A DNA stretch of 60,043 nt from Actinomycetes bacterium (GTDB lineage Bacteria > Actinomycetota > CALGFH01): the NCBI GenBank assembly GCA_036000965.1, contig DASYUT010000311.1:1-60043 (forward strand). Direction: 5' to 3'. The notes beneath the pieces were generated by a model, which worked only from the letters and a program-made list of their open reading frames with translations, ran no database searches and was not told the origin of the DNA. A program made the position numbers and the translations under genes. Every line of letters starts with the position of its first letter. Position 1 is the first letter of the stretch. Positions 55,895-60,043 of the stretch are shown piece by piece.

Positions 55895-56248
55895 ATGGAC
55901 AGGGCCTATCCGACCGGCTGGTGCTGGTGCGGCTGCGGCGAAGCGACCGCACCGCGCAGCCTCTTCCGGCCCGGCCACGACGCGGCCGCCCGCGCGATGA
56001 TCTTGAAGCACCACTACCAGGGCGACACCGCCACCATGGTGCTCGCCCACGGCTACGAGCAGCCCGGCCCCCACGGGTTCGAGCGGACCACTACACCGGA
56101 AGCACGCGGCGCATCCGGCACCATGCCGGAGCAGGAGGCGGGGCGCATCCCGCTCCCCGAGAGCGCCGGCGTTCCCCGGGAGGTGCGCGAGCGGTACGAG
56201 CGGCCGGCCGCCCCCGGGCACACTCCCCCGGCGGGGGAGCGGCCATGA
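55895..56248 (+). CDS. CxCGCG motif small protein
   Basis: 117 residues. WCWCGCGEAT, then SLFRPGHDAAARAMIL and MVLAHGYE, resembles a small family found in actinobacterial mobile elements (Cys cluster, then F-x-PGHD). The C-terminal half is Pro/Glu-rich and disordered. The stop overlaps the next ATG, behind the palindrome at 56223. Confidence 0.6.
   Translation: MDRAYPTGWCWCGCGEATAPRSLFRPGHDAAARAMILKHHYQGDTATMVLAHGYEQPGPHGFERTTTPEARGASGTMPEQEAGRIPLPESAGVPREVRERYERPAAPGHTPPAGERP
56223..56239. repeat. CTCCCCCGGCGGGGGAG palindrome, copy 1
   Basis: A 17-base hairpin-forming palindrome a few bases before the ATG at 56245. Identical to the copy at 56516-56532 and nearly identical to that at 57535-57551. 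All three sit at the very end of a coding region. Confidence 0.7.
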
Positions 56249-56544
56249 GCGTCCGCTACTTCCTGGTCACCGCGCCCGACGAGGCGCGCATGCGCATGTG
56301 GATCAACACTGCTGCCTACGCCAATTGGCTGGAAGGCCGCCCCAACCGGCATGGCGGCGAAACCTGGGCGGTGACCGTGTTCGGCGAGCACGCCGGCCAC
56401 TTCGAGGAGGTGGCTCGGGCCGTGCCCGTCACCCTGGAGGAGATCGAAGGCGCTGGAGGCAACGAGCAGTACCGACTGCTGGTCGGCGACCCCGAAACGG
56501 GCTGGGGCGAGCCGACTCCCCCGGCGGGGGAGAGCAAGCCATGA
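56245..56544 (+). CDS. Hypothetical protein of integrase operon
   Basis: 99 residues. RYFLVTAPDEARMRMWINTA, then ETWAVTVFGEHAGHFEEVAR, suggests a small alpha/beta fold. The end encodes the second palindrome (TPPAGES). ATGA coupling on both sides. No family. Confidence 0.55.
   Translation: MSVRYFLVTAPDEARMRMWINTAAYANWLEGRPNRHGGETWAVTVFGEHAGHFEEVARAVPVTLEEIEGAGGNEQYRLLVGDPETGWGEPTPPAGESKP
56516..56532. repeat. CTCCCCCGGCGGGGGAG palindrome, copy 2
   Basis: Identical 17-base palindrome, nine bases before the HNH gene ATG at 56541. It could modulate translation of the coupled downstream gene or act as an RNA 3'-end stem. Confidence 0.7.
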
Positions 56545-56990
56545 GCGAGCAGCTGCTGGGCGAACTTGGGTTGCCGCCTTGGCGCTACCAGGAATATCTG
56601 GAAAGCCCCGAGTGGCAGGCAAAACGTGCCCTGGCGCTTGAGCGGGATGGGCACCAGTGCACCGAGTGTCACCGCGCCGATAGGCTCGAGGTGCACCACA
56701 TCACCTATGTTCGGCTCGGCAGGGAGCTGTTGGAGGATCTGGTCACGCTCTGCTTTCACTGCCATATGGACCGGCATGATGACAGCCCTTGGGGCTACGA
56801 GGCGGACGGCAGTGTTTCGCCCATAGAGTCCGTGCCAGTGTGGCCGGAGCAGATGCATGACCGCGAGTTCGTCTGCGACCGCTGCGGCCACCGTACGATC
56901 CCGCTGTGCCCACAGATCGAGGGGACGCCGCATGCAGGCTGCGGGGGTCGATTCAAGCCGGCCGAGACCACTCTCGCATCTCCCCCATAA
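56541..56990 (+). CDS. HNH endonuclease with C-terminal zinc ribbon
   Basis: 149 residues. YLESPEWQAKRALALERDGH, then CTECHRADRLEVHHITYVRL, then LVTLCFHCHMDRHDD is a full HNH core with two Cys pairs. The tail adds FVCDRCGHRTIPLC and AGCGG, a zinc ribbon. It is probably a free-standing nuclease gene carried in the integrase operon. Confidence 0.8.
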   Translation: MSEQLLGELGLPPWRYQEYLESPEWQAKRALALERDGHQCTECHRADRLEVHHITYVRLGRELLEDLVTLCFHCHMDRHDDSPWGYEADGSVSPIESVPVWPEQMHDREFVCDRCGHRTIPLCPQIEGTPHAGCGGRFKPAETTLASPP

Positions 56991-57041
56991 TAAACATTAT
57001 GTAAACCTGAGACTTTTCGCCCTGGTAGGAGGCACTCCCCC

Positions 57042-57278
57042 ATGATCAAGTTCACCACCATCGCCAAGGACGGCCGCACGGTTGTGGGGCTCGGCCTCAG
57101 CGCCGAGAACGTCCGCCGACTCCAGGCAGGAGAGCCGATCGCGGTCGACCTCCGAGAGCAACTCAAGATCGAGCGCGGCCCCCATGTGATGATCTTCTTC
57201 GGAGAGACCGAGGAAGCAATGCGCCGCGAGCTGGCGCCCTACATCACCTCGGCCACGGTCATCCACGACCAGCCATGA
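57042..57278 (+). CDS. Conserved small protein (GLGLSxENVRRLxAGEPI)
   Basis: 78 residues, preceded by TAGGAGG. KFTTIAKDGRTVVGLGLSAE, then NVRRLQAGEPIAVDL and IFFGETEEAMRREL, matches a small family seen in actinobacteriophages. Function unknown. An AT-rich stretch (56985-57010) before it may hold a promoter. Confidence 0.7.
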   Translation: MIKFTTIAKDGRTVVGLGLSAENVRRLQAGEPIAVDLREQLKIERGPHVMIFFGETEEAMRRELAPYITSATVIHDQP

Positions 57279-57556
57279 ACCTGCTCGACCAGTGCATCGA
57301 GGACGCCGGGACGCCCGCCACCCCGGCCGAGGCGCGCTTCTTCGACGAGGGTGTCGCCCTCCTCCGCGACTGCCTGAAAGCCTACGACACCGACCTGGAC
57401 GACATCGCGCAGGCCCGGGCGGCACTGGCGGGCATGATGGCGGTTTCCGCCGTGATGGAACGGGACGGCACCCCGCAGCCCAACGAGCTGACCGGCATGG
57501 AGTATGTGCTCTCGCAGTGGCTGCGCCGCCGCCACTCCCCCGCCGGGGGAGACTAG
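57275..57556 (+). CDS. Helical hypothetical protein
   Basis: 93 residues, all-helical and acidic (ARFFDEGVALLRDCLKAYDT; LAGMMAVSAVMERDG). ATGA overlap with the preceding gene. Its end contains the third palindrome (57535-57551) and it overlaps the convergent membrane protein gene by four bases. Confidence 0.6.
   Translation: MNLLDQCIEDAGTPATPAEARFFDEGVALLRDCLKAYDTDLDDIAQARAALAGMMAVSAVMERDGTPQPNELTGMEYVLSQWLRRRHSPAGGD
57535..57551. repeat. CTCCCCCGCCGGGGGAG palindrome, copy 3
   Basis: Same 17-base design as copies 1 and 2 except for one central base. It lies at the end of the rightward operon, in front of the convergent gene, and could act as terminator stem. Confidence 0.65.
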
Positions 57557-57762
57557 CGGCTCCCCCGGGCCAGCCGTCGGATGGCGACCCAGAAGGCCGC
57601 GCATCCCCACATCCCGTAGGCGACGGTGATGCAGAGCTCCAGCCAAACCACCTTGCCGCGACCAAGCATGACGACCTGCAGGATGCCTGGCAGGACGAGC
57701 GCGGCGAGTACCCAGAAGCACAGGCCCATCAGGAGCAGCAGCCATAACGCGGGACGCGACAT
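57553..57762 (-). CDS. Two-span membrane protein
   Basis: 69 residues, ATG with GAGGAGG upstream. Two hydrophobic segments (LWLLLLMGLCFWVLAALVLP and VVWLELCITVAYGMWGCAAF) and a basic end. It ends the leftward group 59210-57553. A holin or superinfection-exclusion protein are guesses from size only. Confidence 0.6.
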   Translation of the reverse strand: MSRPALWLLLLMGLCFWVLAALVLPGILQVVMLGRGKVVWLELCITVAYGMWGCAAFWVAIRRLARGSR

Positions 57763-57782
57763 GGTGGCCTCCTCTCCCGGCG

Positions 57783-58250
57783 CTAGATTCTAGGATGTAG
57801 CGGCGGGTGGTCGGTGACACTCGGGTCGACGGTCGGGTTGTGGTCCCCAGGGCTGCCGGGGTCCGATACCGCTTCAGAGTGCGCAGCCACGGCCACCCGG
57901 CTGAATCGTTGCGCATGCAGGCCCTCATGTCCTGGGCAGGCGCCAAGATGCCGGCGGCCACCATGCGCCTGGCGTGGCTGGTCGCAGCTGGCGCACAGCA
58001 CGGCCATGCCAGGATCGGGCAGGCGACCGTCTGGGGTGCGCCGGACGAGCGAGGGGTGGGTGAGCCGCTGCTGGCCGGTGCGCAGCTCGTAGCGGCGCAG
58101 CGCGGCCAGCGTCACCCGTAGGACCCTGCGGGACAGCTCGTCGCCGCAGCCGGCCAGGTCGTGCTCCCAGGCGGACTGGCAGACGTTGAGGGCGAGCTCC
58201 GCCCACTCCCGGTCGACCGGGCCGGCGGGCAGCGGCGCCGGGTCGCTCAT
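57783..58250 (-). CDS. Hypothetical protein with CxxC
   Basis: 155 residues from ATG 58250. A helical first half (REWAELALNVCQSAWEHDLA, LRVTLAALRRYELRTGQQ) is followed by VLCASCDQPRQAHGGRRHLG and a Pro/Asp-rich tail. One zinc knuckle is possible. No family. Confidence 0.55.
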   Translation of the reverse strand: MSDPAPLPAGPVDREWAELALNVCQSAWEHDLAGCGDELSRRVLRVTLAALRRYELRTGQQRLTHPSLVRRTPDGRLPDPGMAVLCASCDQPRQAHGGRRHLGACPGHEGLHAQRFSRVAVAAHSEAVSDPGSPGDHNPTVDPSVTDHPPLHPRI

Positions 58251-58275
58251 GGCGTCACCGCCGTCGGGCGGTCGC

Positions 58276-58899
58276 TCACGTCGTGCCGTGGACCCGCTCG
58301 AACTGCTGGAACAGCGTCTCCTCCCACTCCCCCAGATGGAATGCGAACGCTGGCGCCAAGTCGCGGCGGAAGGTGGCGTTGGTGTTGTAGAGCCGGTGCA
58401 GGTGGCCGAGGCCATGGATCAGGACATCCCAGTCCCGCGGTTGTGGGCGCTCCCCGGAGGCATGGGTGGGGGGCGGGCCGACCATCGCGGCGAGCTGGGT
58501 GGAGACCGGCAGCGCGAGCGGCCAGCGGGCCCGGACCGGCCCGTCGCAGGGAATGACCGCCATGTAGGTGTGTACCACGCCGATGCCAATGTCCCGATCG
58601 GAGGTCTGGTGCAGCGGCGTGGTGGGGCGGACGGGGATGTCCCGGCGGGTAAGCTCCCGGACGATCAGGTCGTGCAGCCGCACACCCTGCTTCTTGAATG
58701 GCGTCGTCCACGGCAGCGTGCCGCTACACAGCCAGATCCCCGCCTGTTCGGCGGGGATGGTCGGGTCGATGGTGAGCGGCCACACCTCACCGAGCACGCC
58801 TGCCGGCTCGTCATCGCCGATCGGAAGGTCGGCCGCTTCCGGGTCCACCCACCCGTTCGGGTTGGGCACCTCATGCCAGGGACCGATGTGCTCCGTCAT
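58276..58899 (-). CDS. Hypothetical protein of leftward accessory operon
   Basis: 207 residues, mixed alpha/beta, Trp/Pro-rich. Notable segments are GIWLCSGTLPWTTPFKKQGV, VVHTYMAVIPCDGPVRARWP and DWDVLIHGLGHLHRLYNTNA. The ATG overlaps the upstream stop. I recognise no family. Confidence 0.6.
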   Translation of the reverse strand: MTEHIGPWHEVPNPNGWVDPEAADLPIGDDEPAGVLGEVWPLTIDPTIPAEQAGIWLCSGTLPWTTPFKKQGVRLHDLIVRELTRRDIPVRPTTPLHQTSDRDIGIGVVHTYMAVIPCDGPVRARWPLALPVSTQLAAMVGPPPTHASGERPQPRDWDVLIHGLGHLHRLYNTNATFRRDLAPAFAFHLGEWEETLFQQFERVHGTT

Positions 58900-59210
58900 G
58901 GCTGCTCTCCTTCCGGGCGGTTGGCCAGCTCCAGCGCGCGCTGCTTGAGCTGGCCGGCGCGGGCCTTGCGGACGCTGATCCGCTGCGCCAGCACTTCCAG
59001 GGTCATCGTCTCGCTCGCCCAGATCCTGCCAACCTGGCGGGCACGCAGATCAGCGGCCTGTCCTTCCAGCCGGCCGAGATCATCGACGAGCTCGGTGGCC
59101 AACTCGAACGCCTGTTGCGGGTCGGTGACCTGCTCGACCGCTTGGAATGCGCCCTGGAGTCCCTCCAGCGCTTCGGCGATCTGCCTGGCGACCTGGTCAT
59201 GGTTGGGCAT
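58896..59210 (-). CDS. Helical DNA-binding-like protein, leaderless
   Basis: 104 residues from ATG 59210. The first 75 residues are a long charged helix pair (QIAEALEGLQGAFQAVEQVT, DLGRLEGQAADLRARQ). The last part (ASETMTLEVLAQRISVRKAR) resembles a helix-turn-helix. The motif TATGCTGTGCGCATG puts a -10 box six bases from the start, so the message is probably leaderless. Confidence 0.6.
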   Translation of the reverse strand: MPNHDQVARQIAEALEGLQGAFQAVEQVTDPQQAFELATELVDDLGRLEGQAADLRARQVGRIWASETMTLEVLAQRISVRKARAGQLKQRALELANRPEGEQP

Positions 59211-59222
59211 GCGCACAGCATA
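59208..59222 (-). promoter_or_regulatory. Leaderless-start motif TATGCTGTGCGCATG
   Basis: On the minus strand this 15-mer differs at two positions from TACGCTGTGCGGATG at 31669-31683. Box TATGCT (59222-59217) would start transcription at the ATG of the downstream gene. It is divergent from the rightward promoter at 59244. Confidence 0.5.
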
Positions 59223-59243
59223 CCCGGTTTGTCTAGAGGGCAC

Positions 59244-59272
59244 TGGACGCGAGCGTGGGGAGATCGTATTCT
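59244..59272 (+). promoter_or_regulatory. Rightward promoter of the transglycosylase operon
   Basis: TGGACG (59244-59249), 17-base spacer, TATTCT (59267-59272); the start would be near 59279. TCTAGA at 59232-59237 and CTAGTAGGCCCTAG at 59285-59298 flank it and are operator candidates. Confidence 0.55.
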
Positions 59273-59278
59273 GACCCG

Positions 59279-59440
59279 CGAAATCTAGTAGGCCCTAGAC
59301 GCGCCGGTGAGGGGCGGCGCAGAGCTCACGCGATGCTTCTGCGGACAACTGCATAGCGGGCGCATCCGAGGCGGGTGCGCCGCAACCCGTTCCAAAACCG
59401 ACCCGGGCGGGAGGTGCCATCTCCCGCCCGGGCTTCTTTC
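59279..59440 (+). ncRNA. Candidate structured leader RNA or small RNA
   Basis: Between promoter and terminator there is no credible gene. GCGGCGCA (59314-59321) can pair with TGCGCCGC (59376-59383), enclosing ATGC/GCAT. Alternatively GGCGCA (59359-59364) pairs with the same 3' arm. Mutually exclusive stems followed by a terminator are the layout of an attenuator; a free small RNA of about 160 bases is the other reading. Confidence 0.45.
59402..59440 (+). terminator. Intrinsic terminator upstream of the transglycosylase operon
   Basis: Perfect 12-bp stem CCCGGGCGGGAG/CTCCCGCCCGGG (59402-59413, 59421-59432), seven-base loop, then CTTCTTTC. It stands between the promoter and the first gene, so read-through must be regulated or a further start must exist. 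Confidence 0.85.
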
Positions 59441-59460
59441 GCATCGGAGGTTGCGCTCCA

Positions 59461-59670
59461 ATGCCGCTGCATCGTCCCACCCTGCCGCCACGCGCGGCCA
59501 GGCCCACGCTGGACGCCCAGGTCGAGGCGTGGTGCCAGTCCCTGTTGGAGCAGCCGTGCGACGGATGCTTGGGTGAGGGGCGGCTGTGGCCGGTCGGCGA
59601 CCGGTGGCTGTGCGCGGACTGCCGGGGAGAGCAGCTGGAGCCGCCACCGCGGTGGCGTGAGGTGGCCTGA
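59461..59670 (+). CDS. Zinc-ribbon small protein
   Basis: 69 residues, ATG 59461 with GGAGG upstream. EQPCDGCLGEGRLWPVGDRW then LCADCRGEQ holds two CxxC knuckles. The stop overlaps the transglycosylase ATG. Small two-knuckle proteins like this are frequent in the genome; the role is unknown. Confidence 0.65.
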   Translation: MPLHRPTLPPRAARPTLDAQVEAWCQSLLEQPCDGCLGEGRLWPVGDRWLCADCRGEQLEPPPRWREVA

Positions 59671-60043
59671 TGGGCCGCCGCGACGACCACCGCGGTGAGG
59701 GGCCGTGGCTGATGCTGTTCCTGGTGCTGCTGGCGGTGGGCGCCAAGCCTGCCGCGGAAGCCGCCACACCCCACCACCGTCGCACTCCCCCGCCAGCGCC
59801 GACGCCGGCGGCGGCGAGCTCGACCGGCCGGGCGGACATCCCGCCGGCCTACCTGGTGCTGTACCAGCGGGGCGCCCACGCCTGCCCGGGCCTGTCCTGG
59901 GCGGTGCTGGCCGGCATCGGGAAGGTCGAAACCAACCATGGGCGCTCGCGTGCTCCGGGCGTCGTCTCCGGGGTCAACCGGTTCGGCTGCTGCTCGGGGC
60001 CGATGCAGTTCAACATCCGCAACGGTCCGCCCTCGACGTGGGA
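59670..60043 (+). CDS. Secreted lytic transglycosylase (SLT-like), 5' part
   Basis: ATG 59670 overlaps the preceding TGA. Residues ~13-31 are a hydrophobic signal or anchor (WLMLFLVLLAVGAKPAAEA), followed by a Pro/Ala linker and the start of the catalytic domain (PAYLVLYQRGAHACPGLSWA). The frame continues at base 2 of the window after circular closure. A signal on a wall hydrolase lets it act without a holin, as in secreted endolysins or conjugation-type transglycosylases. Confidence 0.85.
   Translation, partial: MGRRDDHRGEGPWLMLFLVLLAVGAKPAAEAATPHHRRTPPPAPTPAAASSTGRADIPPAYLVLYQRGAHACPGLSWAVLAGIGKVETNHGRSRAPGVVSGVNRFGCCSGPMQFNIRNGPPSTW
59903..60043. repeat. Terminal direct repeat, right copy (circular closure)
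   Basis: Identical to bases 1-141. A short true terminal repeat of the virion DNA is less likely, because the repeat lies inside a coding region and not near the terminase genes, but sequence alone cannot exclude it. Confidence 0.95.

Noticed and set aside
59307-59576. Rightward ORF of 89 residues from GTG 59307
   Set aside because: It runs straight through the strong terminator and overlaps the better-supported zinc-ribbon gene in another frame.
1-60043. CRISPR arrays, insertion sequences, rRNA genes
   Set aside because: No regularly spaced repeat-spacer pattern, no transposase-like protein with inverted ends, and no rRNA-like sequence were seen. The tandem repeats at 17600-18310 are inside a coding frame.

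Overview
The window looks like one complete genome of a temperate tailed phage infecting an actinobacterium. Its first 141 bases are identical to its last 141, so it closes into a circle of 59,902 bp. Evidence for an actinobacterial host is the high GC content, frequent GTG and TTG starts, chains of ATGA/GTGA stop-start overlaps, and actinobacterial families such as DUF2637, DUF397 and DUF3560. The virion genes are of siphovirus type: HK97-like capsid and protease, a long tape measure protein, and tail chaperones with a -1 frameshift. An integrase and a divergent pair of helix-turn-helix regulators indicate a temperate life style. No genus can be named from sequence reading alone.

Layout. (1) About 59,244 through the circle junction to 1,904, rightward: a promoter, a structured leader with a terminator, then a zinc-ribbon protein, a secreted lytic transglycosylase, two small membrane proteins, a DUF2637 protein and a DUF397 protein. 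Part of this block resembles accessory genes of actinobacterial plasmids and integrative elements. (2) 1,943-2,447: hairpins and a tRNA-Met(CAU) with initiator-type features. (3) 34,317 down to 2,448, leftward: packaging and morphogenesis in the order terminase small and large subunits, portal, protease, capsid, accessory virion proteins, fibers, connector, tail terminator, tail tube, chaperones, tape measure, tail tip, small membrane proteins, amidase endolysin, holin-like protein. Three small rightward genes and two leftward secreted-protein genes interrupt this run and look like accessory cargo. (4) 34,655-37,931, rightward: an operator-rich promoter, small proteins, a DUF3560 protein and a DNA sliding clamp. 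(5) 53,896 down to 38,036, leftward: a long early operon with a RecB-like nuclease, Rad52-like annealing protein, DnaQ-like exonuclease (invaded by an HNH gene), VRR-NUC nuclease, J-domain protein, DnaB-like helicase and many Cys-rich small proteins. (6) 53,897-54,068: the regulatory switch. (7) 54,069-57,556, rightward: repressor-like regulator, tyrosine integrase, small genes and an HNH endonuclease. (8) 59,210 down to 57,553, leftward: four genes of unknown function.

How it works together. The phage supplies a helicase, clamp, exonuclease and recombination proteins but no recognisable DNA polymerase or primase, so it probably recruits the host replicase. Lysis would use the amidase and holin-like protein, with the secreted transglycosylase as a second wall enzyme or an entry/transfer factor. 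The most unusual features are the HNH invasion that duplicated the exonuclease ExoIII motif, the sliding clamp preceded by an in-frame proline-rich segment with no start codon, the plasmid-like block beside the lysis region, the initiator-like tRNA, and several structured non-coding elements.
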